From: a virus
IMG/VR virus record: IMGVR_UViG_3300026510_000089
Span: 1 to 26,634 of that record
Reading direction: 5' to 3' (one strand)
Length of the DNA stretch: 26,634 bases
Of this stretch, positions 1 to 10,116 are shown piece by piece (positions within the stretch are counted from its first letter, which is position 1; the number at the start of each line of letters is the position of its first letter). A program made the translations under genes and the position numbers. The notes beneath the pieces were generated by a model that was given only the letters and a program-made list of their open reading frames with translations, was not told the DNA's origin and did not search any database.

Positions 1-1335
1 TATAATACAGTTGGTGTAGATGATACAAATAAAAGACCGATTATTATTGTTCCAGAAAATACTAAGGTGTTTTTAGAACAACCATTTTTAAAAATTCCGA
101 GATATGATTTATATAATACAACAAATCTAAAATTTGTAGAACCAATTGTTACGCCTAAAATAAAAATATATGATAGTTTAGGAAATCTTAGTGATGATAG
201 TGTATGGGTTGAAGTAAGCGACCCAGTAAATTATAATTTTGTGGGTTATTTTGTAATAGAATATGGAAATACCAGATTATACCAGAATAGGCAAACTTAT
301 GTATATGATGGAAATAGTTGGATATCATCTGGTTCTATTACAAATAGATTTTTTTATAATGGATTGTTATTTTATACATTATATCCATTTGATACAATAT
401 CATTAAAAGATAATATAATTGAGTTTAATACAGAATATACACGAAGTGGTATTAGTTATACTACATACAACACAATTAAAATATTATGTGATGGAGGTAT
501 TATAAAAATTATAGATAGTTATGGTGATAATAGTATAAATAAAACTGTTTCACTCCCATCAATTTTATTTAATTCCGATAATGTATATTATGATTATTTT
601 AATATGTTTAATTTGTATAGTGGTAGTGATGGGTGTGTTTGGTTCTATGACGTTAATAAGAGTTATTTAGCATTATTAATTACATATAACCCAAATATGT
701 ATATTAGTAAGTATAATGGTGATTTCTTAATTGGTAACCCAATAACAATACCAATGGCTCACCATCTAAATAATGATTTATTTATATTTGCAAAAGATGC
801 ACACATACACAATGGAATATTGGTAAGTATGACCGATAGTTTTGCTGGTGAATGTATAAAGAATGATATTGATGGTATAGTTGCTATATTTACACATAGA
901 ACAACAACATATTATGCAACAGGACCATTATCACCTTTTAATAATATTGAAAGAGGAAAACGATATAAATATGTATGTAGATATTATATAGATGGTGATA
1001 TTAGTAATGCTACAACAAAACTTGATTTAAAATTAAGAAGATATAGACCAGATAATACATATTACGATATTGTATATAATTTTGTAGATAATCCAGCTAA
1101 TAATGATACTGGTATGGAAACAGTAGTTGGATGGCATACAGCTATTGTAGAATTTACAGCACCAGAAGTGGATAATGAATTTACAGATAAATTTGATTTA
1201 ATAGTTCATTCCGAAGGATTAACAAATAATGCATACATTGATTATGCGTTAGTTGTTCCAGATTATGAGATTGATAATTGGAAACCAATAGTATTTACAG
1301 AAAATAATCAAAAATTAGTTGCTAATCCAAGGTGA
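1..1335 (+). CDS. Structural/tail protein, C-terminal part (5' end outside the window)
   Basis: The reading frame is open from the first base, so this is the last 444 residues of a longer protein. A GTG at 67 could serve as a start, but it has no GGTGAT site and coding sequence continues upstream of it, so I treat the gene as 5'-partial. The protein is rich in Tyr, Asn, Asp and Thr with alternating hydrophobic beta-strand patterns and shows no signal peptide or membrane segment in the visible part. The last ~170 residues look like a carbohydrate-binding-type beta sandwich of the CBM4/9 style (a run around GKRYKYVCRYY followed by strands and a late WHTAIVEF), which is inference. It ends six bases before the next gene and lies two genes before the tape measure gene. 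It could be a major tail protein with an added binding domain, or a receptor-binding or decoration protein. I cannot decide between these. Confidence 0.6.
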   Translation, partial: YNTVGVDDTNKRPIIIVPENTKVFLEQPFLKIPRYDLYNTTNLKFVEPIVTPKIKIYDSLGNLSDDSVWVEVSDPVNYNFVGYFVIEYGNTRLYQNRQTYVYDGNSWISSGSITNRFFYNGLLFYTLYPFDTISLKDNIIEFNTEYTRSGISYTTYNTIKILCDGGIIKIIDSYGDNSINKTVSLPSILFNSDNVYYDYFNMFNLYSGSDGCVWFYDVNKSYLALLITYNPNMYISKYNGDFLIGNPITIPMAHHLNNDLFIFAKDAHIHNGILVSMTDSFAGECIKNDIDGIVAIFTHRTTTYYATGPLSPFNNIERGKRYKYVCRYYIDGDISNATTKLDLKLRRYRPDNTYYDIVYNFVDNPANNDTGMETVVGWHTAIVEFTAPEVDNEFTDKFDLIVHSEGLTNNAYIDYALVVPDYEIDNWKPIVFTENNQKLVANPR

Positions 1336-1341
1336 GTTTAA

Positions 1342-1662
1342 ATGGTAGAAACTATATTTACTGAAAATTCTAAATTTAGAATAGAGGAAGCTGGATTTGT
1401 AGATAATATATTAAAAGTTGGCGAAGAAATAATTAGTTCTAATTATATTTTTTTAGATACTAACTGTAACTTATGCGATGAATGTATAGAGCCAAACTGT
1501 GGTAGAAAATTTAATGTAGCAATTTTAGATGAAAATGGTGAATATGATTATAATCAAATTGAAGAAATGAGAAAGAAAAGTATAGAGTTAGCTAAAGAAA
1601 GAAATAGGAAAAAAGCAGAAAGTATTGAATATAATATTGAGGATTATGAAAATATAGAATAA
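1342..1662 (+). CDS. Small acidic four-cysteine protein, possible tail assembly chaperone position
   Basis: This is a 106-residue protein starting at an ATG with GGTGAG (1331-1336) five bases upstream. Residues 42-53 hold four cysteines (C42, C45, C48, C53) spaced like a small zinc-binding knuckle. The C-terminal third is highly charged and predicted helical (EEMRKKSIELAKERNRKKAE). In tailed viruses the gene just before the tape measure gene usually encodes a tail assembly chaperone that coats the tape measure during tail assembly, so position suggests that role. The cysteine cluster is not typical of known chaperones, and no long frameshift extension is visible, so the function is open. A T-rich tract and a new promoter-like stretch separate it from the tape measure gene. 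Confidence 0.6.
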   Translation: MVETIFTENSKFRIEEAGFVDNILKVGEEIISSNYIFLDTNCNLCDECIEPNCGRKFNVAILDENGEYDYNQIEEMRKKSIELAKERNRKKAESIEYNIEDYENIE

Positions 1663-1670
1663 ATATACCA

Positions 1671-1687
1671 TTTTATTTTTTTTTATT
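1671..1687 (+). terminator. T-rich transcription terminator after the small cysteine gene
   Basis: Nine bases after the stop codon the coding strand carries T4-A-T9-ATT. Archaeal RNA polymerase terminates on U-rich tracts without needing a hairpin, so this is a plausible terminator or attenuator ahead of the tape measure promoter. No stable stem was seen. Confidence 0.4.
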
Positions 1688-1693
1688 ACACCC

Positions 1694-1730
1694 ATTATAT
1701 AAATAGTATAATTTATATAATTTATATAAA
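1694..1730 (+). promoter_or_regulatory. TATA-rich promoter region of the tape measure gene
   Basis: Three TATA-like elements lie in tandem: ATTATATAAATAG from 1694, then TTTATATAA at 1712 and TTTATATAAA at 1721. The first is best placed: a start about 25 bases downstream would give a leader of about 25 bases containing the GGTGAT site at 1741-1746. The background is extremely AT-rich, so this is suggestive only. Confidence 0.4.
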
Positions 1731-1750
1731 TTATAATGTTGGTGATTTAA

Positions 1751-4700
1751 ATGACAGATAGTAAAACTGTTTTTATTACTTTTATGGCTGGTGGTAATCT
1801 TAACCAATCATTAAGTAATATTACTAAAAATATAGCATTAACGGAAACAGCATTAATATCATTAAAAAGGACCACACAAACAACAATGTTAGCTATGAAA
1901 CGAGCTTTAACATCTGTTTTAATTGCTACTGGATTAGTTACTGCTGGGTTTGGTGCATTATATTCAAAAATTTATGATATAGGGACTGATACTGAAAGGT
2001 CAATTGCATTAATTACAAATGCATTAAACATAAATGGTAATGGAACTAAAATATCATTTGAGAAGGTTTCTGATAATATTAAAGAAATATCAAAAGAACT
2101 ACCAAATACAACAAAGGAAGTAGCTTCATTACAATACAAATTATCAAAATTGGGGGTGTCTGATGCTATATCATTAGATACATTAACCAAAAATGCATTA
2201 ATATTAGGTAATATATATAATGAAGATGCTGAAATGTATGGAACTATAATAAAAAATGCTTCTACGTGGCAAGCTGATAGTTCTGATATAACAAAAGGTG
2301 TAATAGATGATGTTTCATCAAAAATAGGTAGAGCTATACAAATATCATCATTAAATTTACAAAAAGTTAGATATTCATTACAAAATGCAACTGGTAGTTA
2401 TAGAGCGTTAGGATTTACATTTGATGATTTATTAGCGTCAGCTACATTAATATCAAAACATGTTGAAATGACACCAACACGATTGGGTAATGGTTTAAAC
2501 ATATTCGCAAGAAATTTAGCATCATTACCTGAGAAGTTTGCTAAATTTAATTTAAAAGATGCTAAAAATAATATTGAAAAAGATTTGTCAAATATAGAAA
2601 ACGAAATATTAAAATATAGAAAATTAAAGTTGGAAGCAAAAAAGTATGGTGATACTGATAGTGTAAAATCATACGGTGATGTAATTTCAGATTTAAATAT
2701 ACAGAAAAAGACTATACAACAAACAATACCATTATATACAGAGTTAAAGAAAAGTTATAATAGTTTGATTTATAATAAAGACGGTTCAATGAAGTCATAC
2801 CAAGAAATAATAAATAATTTAGATAAAACAATATCAAAATATGCTGGAAATGATGAAGCTGTTAAATTAAATTTGATTAAAAATTTGTTTGGCCAAGATG
2901 GTGCAAGTGCTATTCTAACATTGTTAAAATTTAATGGACAATTAGATGGTATATATAATAATTTAAATAATAGTAAGGGGTCTATGGAAGAACTTAAAAA
3001 TATGTATAATAGTTTAATTAAATCAAAAGTAGAATTATCAACATCTAAAATGGAAGTTATTCAATTGGATATATTTGAGAAAACAAAGGGTGAATTAGGT
3101 AATACATTAGATATATTTAATAAATATCTTGATAAACTTATAGGTAATGGTGAAGATGGTGGTAAAAAACTATCTGATGTATTGGTTGGTGCTTTCAATA
3201 TTATATTTAAAGATTTAGGTGGATTAATAAGTGGTATTGGGGATAGTTTATTAAACTTCTTAGATGAATTAAATGCTAATGGTGATACACCAGCAAAAAA
3301 TCTTATATCTGCATTTAATAATTTATATAAAGCATCAAAATATTTTGTTGGTTCATTAATAAAATCATTTAAAATAATAACCGGTGGTAAATCAACAATT
3401 GATGGTTTTAGTATTGTTATAAATGCAGTATCAACATCTATAATAAAATTAAGTAATTGGATTGTTAAAGCATCTATTAAAATAAAACCAATATTTACAA
3501 AAATATTCAATTTTATAAATAACAATATGGATAATTTAATAAAAACATTTACAGCTGTTGTTGGTTTAGTTACATCATCACAACTATTAGGTTTTTTAGG
3601 ATATATAACAGGATTTAGATTTACTGGATTTCAGATGTTATTAGGTTATGCTACATCATTAGTAACTATATTTGGTATTCTTGGTAGTAAATTAGATGAT
3701 GTTAGTAAAAAAATATCAGACATTAATAAATCAATTAGTAATAAATTGAGTGGTGTATTAGGTAACAATGTTGATAATAGTAATGATGTTGGTAATAATA
3801 ACAATAGTATCAATAATTCTAATAATGAGTTATTACCAAATGTTGCTATTATATCAGCAACAACATTAGCATCATATTTTGCTTTAAAAGATGTTATACT
3901 ATCAATTGGCAAAGCGTATTATGGTGTTGATAATAAAAGTATTCAAAAAACAATTAATAGTTTAGATACATACGCAGTTAAAATTGAGAATTTAAAAATA
4001 CAAATAAATGGTTTAAAAAGAGATAAGAGTTCTTTAACAAATAAATTATCTGATATAAAAGATATTGATAAATTATTAAAAGATGTTAGTAAAACTGATT
4101 TAAAAAATATGAGCATAGATGATTTAAATAAGCTTATAATTAGATTAACAGAAAATATGGATAAATTTAAACGAGTTGGGTTATCATCAGAAGTATCAAA
4201 ATTAGAACAATTAAGGAATAAATATATAGCTGTATTAAAAGCTAAACAAAAACTAACATCAGCAAAGGGAGATTTGTCAGCATTCACTAAAATTACTGAC
4301 AAAAGGGGTAAAATATTTGATGTGAATATAAATAATATACGTAAAAAAATTGCTATTATTGATAGATTATCAAGCGGAATACGATTTGATATGTATATTG
4401 ATAAAGATAAATTATCAGAAATAAAAAAAAGTGTTGATAGATTAACAAACGATAAAATTAATATAAAGATTGATATAGATTATATTTCTGAACTAAAAAA
4501 ATTATTAATTAAATTTAAAAATCTTAATGTTAAAATTGATAACTTAAATGACTCAATAGATAAATTTAAAGAAAAACACAAAAACACAATTAATAGTATT
4601 ATAAATGATATAAAAAATTTAAATAATGAGCGTAATAAATTACAAAAATTATATGTTGAACAATATTCAATACTTGAAAGAATAAAAACTATTGAAAAGG

Positions 4701-7700
4701 AAATTGGTGATTTAAGAAGTAAAAAATCAACAATTGTTAGTAGCGATGATATTAAAATGTTAGAATTATTAATAGAAAAACAAAAAGAATTAATAAAGTT
4801 GGGTAAGGATAGTAAGTATAAACCTACAACAATTAATAAATTATCAATAAATAAATTATTAGGTGATAAAAAACCAACATATTCAATATATAATAAATTG
4901 TTTAATAAGGAAGAGCTTACAAAAGCTAAAGAATTTTATAAAAAATATAGTAGTGAAATAGATGATATATTTAAAGGTGGGGATGGTGATATTAATACTA
5001 AAAAATATAATAAATTAAAAAATATAATTGTTGATATTGAAAATTCAAATATAGATAAAAAAATAACTAAATTAAATGACGAAATATCTAAATTAAAAAT
5101 AACTGATAATTTAAATTCTATTAGTAATAGAATAAAAAAAATAGATAGAGAATTAGCAAAGTTAAATGATAAAAAAATAAACATAGAAATAAAATATAAG
5201 ACTAATCTATCTAATAAAGTTGGTAAAATAGAAGAATTACAGATAATTAAAACAGAATTAAATAACAAAATTTTAGATTTGAATAAAAGTTTAAATATGG
5301 GTATTAATTTTGATAATTTAGATGTGTCAATAAATAAGATAGAAAAGTTTAAATCTAATGTGACAAATGAATTATCTAACATAGATAAAGAATTGACAAA
5401 ATATGTTAATAAATTTAAAAAAATTGAGTTTAAACTCGGAACTGGTAAAAAATCATCTATAAGAACATATAAAAATACATTACTTAGTAATTTAAAGAAA
5501 GTTACTGAGACAGGTAAGTTAGAAATTATTAAACTTAATAAAGATATATATAGAATAGGTAATAAAAACAAACATAACAAACTATTATTTGATATTGAAG
5601 TAAATGATATAGAATTGAATAAAATAAATTCTGATATAGATGTACTAATAAACAAAATAATAAATTCTGGTATAGAAAATAAAATAAATGATATGGAAAA
5701 TACTATTAATAAAATAGATGATAAACTTAAAATGTCGTCTAATACATTAGATGATTTAACAAATAAGTATGAAAGACTTAACAATATTATTAAAAAACAA
5801 TTACAACACAGAACTAAAATAAACAGATTATTAAAATATGGTAATGATTTAATAAGTTCTAAGATTTATAAAATTGATAAAATATCTAATTTATTATATA
5901 ATAATATATATGCTAAATTAAAGAACATATTAAAGGAATTAGAGAAATTACGCAACCCAATAAAAGTAAAATACACTAATGATTTTGTTAGTGAATTAAA
6001 ACAAGTTCCAAAATATATATTCGTTGAGATTAAAACCATTGGTATAGATGCTTTAAAAAACACAATAAACAAATTGAATGGTAATAAAATTAATATTAAT
6101 GGTATGCCTAAAAATGATAATAGTGTTGGTAGATTATCACAACCTATCAATGATTTCCGTAAATCTGTTACTATATTTAGTAAATCTGTTAGTAAATTTG
6201 TTAATGGTAAAATACCAACTGGTGTAAAATCTACTATTGGTAAAACTATGCCTGTAAGCACCACTGCCATTGGTAAAGCAGTATCAAGCATTAAACCAAC
6301 ATTAAATAGTGTATTTAATGGAATTAAAGGTGCTTTTAAGGGTGCTTTTAGTGGTATTGTTGAATTAATTAAAATGGCTATACCATTTGAACATATTATT
6401 CCATTAGCAGCAAGATTTAGTGGTGTATTACTTAAAACATTAGGTAGTTTAACCGTTATAATAGATTTAATATTTATAGTATATGAAACTATAAATATGA
6501 GTTTATTAGCTGTAAAGAATAATATGTTTAATATAAACTCAGTTTTAGATTATTCAAAAGATAAATTAGCAAATGTATTTGATGCTGGTATAATAATATT
6601 GAATGTTATTGGTGGTATATTTGATTTTATATATAAAGCAATAGCAACAACTATAATTGGTATATCTACAATTATAATACCTATAATTTCATCTTCTATT
6701 GGTGGTATAGCTGATATTATAATGGGAATTACAACATTTGTAGGTAAATTAGGGGAAGTATTAGGTATTACCGTATCAGAAGGGGATATGTTAGATAATA
6801 TGTTTGTTTGGATTGGACAACAGTTATCATTTGTAGGTAACATTGGTATGTGGCTTGGTGATGTAATATCATTTATATCAGACACATTTATAGCATTGGG
6901 TATAGTAGCTGAACCATTCATATTATATACAGTAGATAGTTTTATGTGGTTATACAAATATTTAAGCGGTTGGTTTTCCTGGTTGTTGAATAGTGTTGAT
7001 GATGCAACAGGGGGTATAATTACTGGTATATTAAATTGGTTTAAATACATATATGACAGCATATTTGATATATTTAATAATAGTTCTGAGGTTAGAATAC
7101 AGGATTTTATATTAAATCTTGGTTTAGTTATGATAGATTTTAAATGGATATTGATAGATTTATATAATTCATTATTAAAAATTACAGGTAACGGTAAATT
7201 TGTTATTAAAGGTAGTTCCAAATACGAAAAGAAACAACTAAAAGAAACAATGGATAAAGAATTTATCAAATATTCAAAGAATGTTAAAAATAAATATAGA
7301 CCTAAAAACAAAGATGGTGTTAATAAAGATGATAAACCTAATAATAAAGGTGGTGTCGCAGATACACAACAAAATTTATTAAATACAACTAAACTACCAG
7401 AGATGCCAAAAGAACTAAATATTAGTGATTTAGATAAATTGTCTAATTTAGATATTACTAAATATAAAACCAATAAAGATATAAATGATTATATTAACGA
7501 TATACTAAAATACACATATAATAAAAATAACAACGATGATGTTTATGATAAGTCTAATATAAACTATGATAAAAATTATAATGATTTTAAACCAATATTA
7601 AATAATATCTTTAATGAAATGTCAGAAATAAAAAACACATTATCATCAATTAACACAGTTATAACAAAAATAAATAACACAATTACGGATGGGTTTGAAA

Positions 7701-7945
7701 ATACTATTAATAATTTTGGTGTAAAAATAAATTTACTTACACAGGATATAGCTACTAATTATAGTAATAATGATAGATTATTAACTAATATAGATAAAAC
7801 ATTAACAGATATAAATGGGAAAGTGATTAAAGTGGATAATGTTAAACAACCTATAAATATTTATATAGATAAAGACTTAATAAATAATAATTGTGATAAT
7901 AATGATATAAATAATATGTTAAACATTATAAATAAAAGTAATTAG
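1751..7945 (+). CDS. Tail tape measure protein (TP901-type core)
   Basis: This 2064-residue protein starts at an ATG with GGTGAT ending four bases upstream. Tape measure proteins fill the tail tube and set tail length. The N-terminus shows a hydrophobic stretch and then a TP901-core-like region at about residues 60-280 (conserved feel around DIGTDTERSIALITNALN, and ALGFTFDDLLASATLIS followed by a TRLGNGL helix). Hydrophobic segments lie at about 588-647, followed by an Asn-rich linker at about 674-700. About 650 residues of Lys/Asp/Asn/Ile-rich coiled coil follow (roughly 737-1384). A second block of membrane-like helices lies at about 1558-1760, and the tail end is low-complexity and hydrophilic. 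Using the usual rule of about 0.15 nm per residue, the tail would be near 300 nm. Downstream tail genes follow within a few bases. Several long minus-strand reading frames inside it are composition shadows. The tape measure call is firm; the family subtype is less so. Confidence 0.9.
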   Translation: MTDSKTVFITFMAGGNLNQSLSNITKNIALTETALISLKRTTQTTMLAMKRALTSVLIATGLVTAGFGALYSKIYDIGTDTERSIALITNALNINGNGTKISFEKVSDNIKEISKELPNTTKEVASLQYKLSKLGVSDAISLDTLTKNALILGNIYNEDAEMYGTIIKNASTWQADSSDITKGVIDDVSSKIGRAIQISSLNLQKVRYSLQNATGSYRALGFTFDDLLASATLISKHVEMTPTRLGNGLNIFARNLASLPEKFAKFNLKDAKNNIEKDLSNIENEILKYRKLKLEAKKYGDTDSVKSYGDVISDLNIQKKTIQQTIPLYTELKKSYNSLIYNKDGSMKSYQEIINNLDKTISKYAGNDEAVKLNLIKNLFGQDGASAILTLLKFNGQLDGIYNNLNNSKGSMEELKNMYNSLIKSKVELSTSKMEVIQLDIFEKTKGELGNTLDIFNKYLDKLIGNGEDGGKKLSDVLVGAFNIIFKDLGGLISGIGDSLLNFLDELNANGDTPAKNLISAFNNLYKASKYFVGSLIKSFKIITGGKSTIDGFSIVINAVSTSIIKLSNWIVKASIKIKPIFTKIFNFINNNMDNLIKTFTAVVGLVTSSQLLGFLGYITGFRFTGFQMLLGYATSLVTIFGILGSKLDDVSKKISDINKSISNKLSGVLGNNVDNSNDVGNNNNSINNSNNELLPNVAIISATTLASYFALKDVILSIGKAYYGVDNKSIQKTINSLDTYAVKIENLKIQINGLKRDKSSLTNKLSDIKDIDKLLKDVSKTDLKNMSIDDLNKLIIRLTENMDKFKRVGLSSEVSKLEQLRNKYIAVLKAKQKLTSAKGDLSAFTKITDKRGKIFDVNINNIRKKIAIIDRLSSGIRFDMYIDKDKLSEIKKSVDRLTNDKINIKIDIDYISELKKLLIKFKNLNVKIDNLNDSIDKFKEKHKNTINSIINDIKNLNNERNKLQKLYVEQYSILERIKTIEKEIGDLRSKKSTIVSSDDIKMLELLIEKQKELIKLGKDSKYKPTTINKLSINKLLGDKKPTYSIYNKLFNKEELTKAKEFYKKYSSEIDDIFKGGDGDINTKKYNKLKNIIVDIENSNIDKKITKLNDEISKLKITDNLNSISNRIKKIDRELAKLNDKKINIEIKYKTNLSNKVGKIEELQIIKTELNNKILDLNKSLNMGINFDNLDVSINKIEKFKSNVTNELSNIDKELTKYVNKFKKIEFKLGTGKKSSIRTYKNTLLSNLKKVTETGKLEIIKLNKDIYRIGNKNKHNKLLFDIEVNDIELNKINSDIDVLINKIINSGIENKINDMENTINKIDDKLKMSSNTLDDLTNKYERLNNIIKKQLQHRTKINRLLKYGNDLISSKIYKIDKISNLLYNNIYAKLKNILKELEKLRNPIKVKYTNDFVSELKQVPKYIFVEIKTIGIDALKNTINKLNGNKININGMPKNDNSVGRLSQPINDFRKSVTIFSKSVSKFVNGKIPTGVKSTIGKTMPVSTTAIGKAVSSIKPTLNSVFNGIKGAFKGAFSGIVELIKMAIPFEHIIPLAARFSGVLLKTLGSLTVIIDLIFIVYETINMSLLAVKNNMFNINSVLDYSKDKLANVFDAGIIILNVIGGIFDFIYKAIATTIIGISTIIIPIISSSIGGIADIIMGITTFVGKLGEVLGITVSEGDMLDNMFVWIGQQLSFVGNIGMWLGDVISFISDTFIALGIVAEPFILYTVDSFMWLYKYLSGWFSWLLNSVDDATGGIITGILNWFKYIYDSIFDIFNNSSEVRIQDFILNLGLVMIDFKWILIDLYNSLLKITGNGKFVIKGSSKYEKKQLKETMDKEFIKYSKNVKNKYRPKNKDGVNKDDKPNNKGGVADTQQNLLNTTKLPEMPKELNISDLDKLSNLDITKYKTNKDINDYINDILKYTYNKNNNDDVYDKSNINYDKNYNDFKPILNNIFNEMSEIKNTLSSINTVITKINNTITDGFENTINNFGVKINLLTQDIATNYSNNDRLLTNIDKTLTDINGKVIKVDNVKQPINIYIDKDLINNNCDNNDINNMLNIINKSN

Positions 7946-7950
7946 GTGTT

Positions 7951-8535
7951 ATGATGTATAGTGTATTAATAAATGGAGTTGAGGCTGAGAATTTTACTAA
8001 TATAAATATAACAACAATGATAAATACTATATCATCAGCACGTATATCCTTAGTATCTAAGGATATACTACCATATAATTTATATAATACAGTCGTTATA
8101 AAATCTGGTGATTTTGTTTTATTTAATGGTATTATTGGTGATATGAGCGTTAGTTACTCTGATGGTGTGGTGTATAAATATAATATAACATGTTATGATA
8201 GATTATATTTATTAAAACGTAGAGTTATAAATACTAATTATAATTTAACAATAAATGAATATTATGATATGATATGTTCTGAAATAGATATAATTAATAA
8301 TATATATGTTAGTGATGATTTTAACATGCCTATATACTCAAATGGTAAAACATATTGGGATTTATTAAAAATGGTTAGTGATTATTCATTAATATCATTT
8401 TTTTATGATAGTAATACTAATAGTTTATATAATATAGCATCATATAATAAAAATATAAATTTAAATATAGATACATATAATATACAATACGATGATGGTT
8501 TTATAAATTCAATTTTAGTAAAAAACTTTAAATAG
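7951..8535 (+). CDS. Baseplate hub-like tail protein, N-terminal hub domain
   Basis: This is a 194-residue protein. AGGTG overlaps the tape measure stop codon; two ATGs follow at 7951 and 7954, and the second has the spacing used elsewhere here. The order of features matches the first domain of phage tail hub proteins (gp27/gpD/XkdQ type). There is a short strand with the protein's own 'xVLINGVEx' opening, a run like SSARISLVSKD, a 'V.I..GD.VLFNGIIGDM' element, a later YNITCYDRLYLLKRR strand-and-helix, and a helix near NEYYDMIC. Hub proteins close the tail tube and carry the tip. Typical hubs are 300-400 residues or more, so this one lacks the C-terminal half; a hub-like C-terminus appears at the end of the next gene. 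The family call is from pattern memory, not from a search. Confidence 0.6.
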   Translation: MMYSVLINGVEAENFTNINITTMINTISSARISLVSKDILPYNLYNTVVIKSGDFVLFNGIIGDMSVSYSDGVVYKYNITCYDRLYLLKRRVINTNYNLTINEYYDMICSEIDIINNIYVSDDFNMPIYSNGKTYWDLLKMVSDYSLISFFYDSNTNSLYNIASYNKNINLNIDTYNIQYDDGFINSILVKNFK

Positions 8536-8543
8536 TGATTATT

Positions 8544-10115
8544 ATGAGTATAGAAATAATGCACCCAACATATCTTAAACCAAACAGATATTTATATATA
8601 AACCAAACTCCTATTCAAGATACATTTACTTTACATCTAAAATTTAAATATCCTAATAATGTTAGATGTGAATATTCATATTATTCTATAATATCAGGTG
8701 GTAGTAATCCTTCTGTTGGTGAAACATATAATAATGTAATGTATTTGAGTGGTGATTTAATTAAAGAGTTTAATACTTCAATAAATTGCAATTTTACTAT
8801 TTATGGGTCTGGTAACTTCGTGTGCACTCTTATTGTAACTATTAATATATATGATGAAACGGATAATAGTTTAATTTATACAAAAGAATATAGTAGTGGT
8901 TTATATTGTATATTAAACTATTATGTATCACCAGAATTTAGAGAGATATATAATTATGTATCTGATAATCCAATAGAGACAATACCACTCGACGATTATT
9001 TTTTATGGGATTATGATGATAAATGGAAGTGTGATAATGCCTATATAATTAGATATAATTTTTTAAAATCAAATGATTCATATAGTGATTATGTTGTTAA
9101 TATTGGTTATACAACATCTTTACCAAATGATACTATATATAATGAATATAATTTTTATAGACATATTAAAAATAATTATAAAAGTAGTTTTCAAGTGTCT
9201 TCTGGTTTATATATGGAAAATAGATACACACAATTATTTTATACTACGAACCAAGAATATAAAACATTTCCAGCAAAACATATAAATGGGGGATTGGATG
9301 TATCTGTTGAATTGGATAAAGAAAAATATGTGGTTAATGTGGATAGTGTAGGTATTGCATCTATATTTAGTGATGATGTATATAAGTGTGTTGACAATTA
9401 TGGTGACACAGTTATGTTGGATTATTATAATGATACATCTATAAATTTTGATGTTGGTAATCTACCATTGTCTTCATATAATTATTCAGTTGGTTGTTTA
9501 TCAGCATATGATTGTAAAAATATAGCTAATATTTCTACAACAATAGATACATTATCATTTGGTTATAGTAGTAATGGTAAATATTATATAGGAGATTTTG
9601 TATTTGAATTATATAATTTAACTAAATCTGATGGAACCACAACAACCACTATATATGATTTTGATTATTTATATGAAGCAGGTAAAGGTTATATAATACT
9701 TAATACAAATATAAACACAAATGAGACTTTAACCGTAGAATTTAAAAAATATACAACAACTATACCATTTGAAGTTGTATTAACATTAAAAAAACTATCA
9801 TATTATTGTGAAGATATAAATAGTATTAACTTATATGGTAAATCTTTTGGTGGTGAAAAATATTTACCATTTTCAACAATAGAGGATTTAAAATTATGGG
9901 CTGATAAATATATACAATATAATAAAAATATAAAAACATCTAAAAAATATGTTAAAAAAAATGTATTAAATATAGAAGATGTATGTATTGGTAGTTTTGT
10001 AAATGGTGATAAAATAATAGGTTGTAATATAGATATAAACAAAGATGGTAATAATGTTGATATCAAAACAGGTAATGCAATAAAATCAGCACTTGATAAA
10101 TTGTTTGGTGAATAA
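8544..10115 (+). CDS. Large tail/baseplate protein with hub-like C-terminus
   Basis: I chose the ATG at 8544 because GTGAT lies four bases before it. A GTG at 8535 in the same frame overlaps the previous stop codon, but it is itself part of that ribosome binding site. The 523-residue product is beta-rich and full of Tyr, Asn, Ser and Thr, with no membrane segment. Residues 1 to about 330 are unrecognised. From about residue 340 there is a pattern common in hub proteins: strands ending in LTVEFKKY, then EDINSINLYGKSF at about 423-435 (hubs often read D..SI..YG). A helix follows, then a late strand pair around VNGDKIIGCNIDINKDG. I infer a hub C-terminal or tip protein that works with the preceding gene product. 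The GGTGAA just before its own stop codon serves as binding site for the next gene. Confidence 0.55.
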   Translation: MSIEIMHPTYLKPNRYLYINQTPIQDTFTLHLKFKYPNNVRCEYSYYSIISGGSNPSVGETYNNVMYLSGDLIKEFNTSINCNFTIYGSGNFVCTLIVTINIYDETDNSLIYTKEYSSGLYCILNYYVSPEFREIYNYVSDNPIETIPLDDYFLWDYDDKWKCDNAYIIRYNFLKSNDSYSDYVVNIGYTTSLPNDTIYNEYNFYRHIKNNYKSSFQVSSGLYMENRYTQLFYTTNQEYKTFPAKHINGGLDVSVELDKEKYVVNVDSVGIASIFSDDVYKCVDNYGDTVMLDYYNDTSINFDVGNLPLSSYNYSVGCLSAYDCKNIANISTTIDTLSFGYSSNGKYYIGDFVFELYNLTKSDGTTTTTIYDFDYLYEAGKGYIILNTNINTNETLTVEFKKYTTTIPFEVVLTLKKLSYYCEDINSINLYGKSFGGEKYLPFSTIEDLKLWADKYIQYNKNIKTSKKYVKKNVLNIEDVCIGSFVNGDKIIGCNIDINKDGNNVDIKTGNAIKSALDKLFGE

Positions 10116-10116
10116 T

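Noticed and set aside
1600-1662. Possible programmed frameshift at GGAAAAAAG near the end of the four-cysteine gene, as in tail chaperones
   Set aside because: The heptamer is not a canonical slippery site in this frame. A -1 shift would hit a stop within about five codons, and +1 would add only about 14 codons.
4936-5784. Long minus-strand open frame (282 codons) inside the tape measure gene
   Set aside because: It is Leu/Ser/Ile-rich with no ribosome binding site, as expected for the antisense of Lys/Asn/Asp-rich coiled coil. Other minus-strand frames in this gene (for example 6550-7473) are the same.
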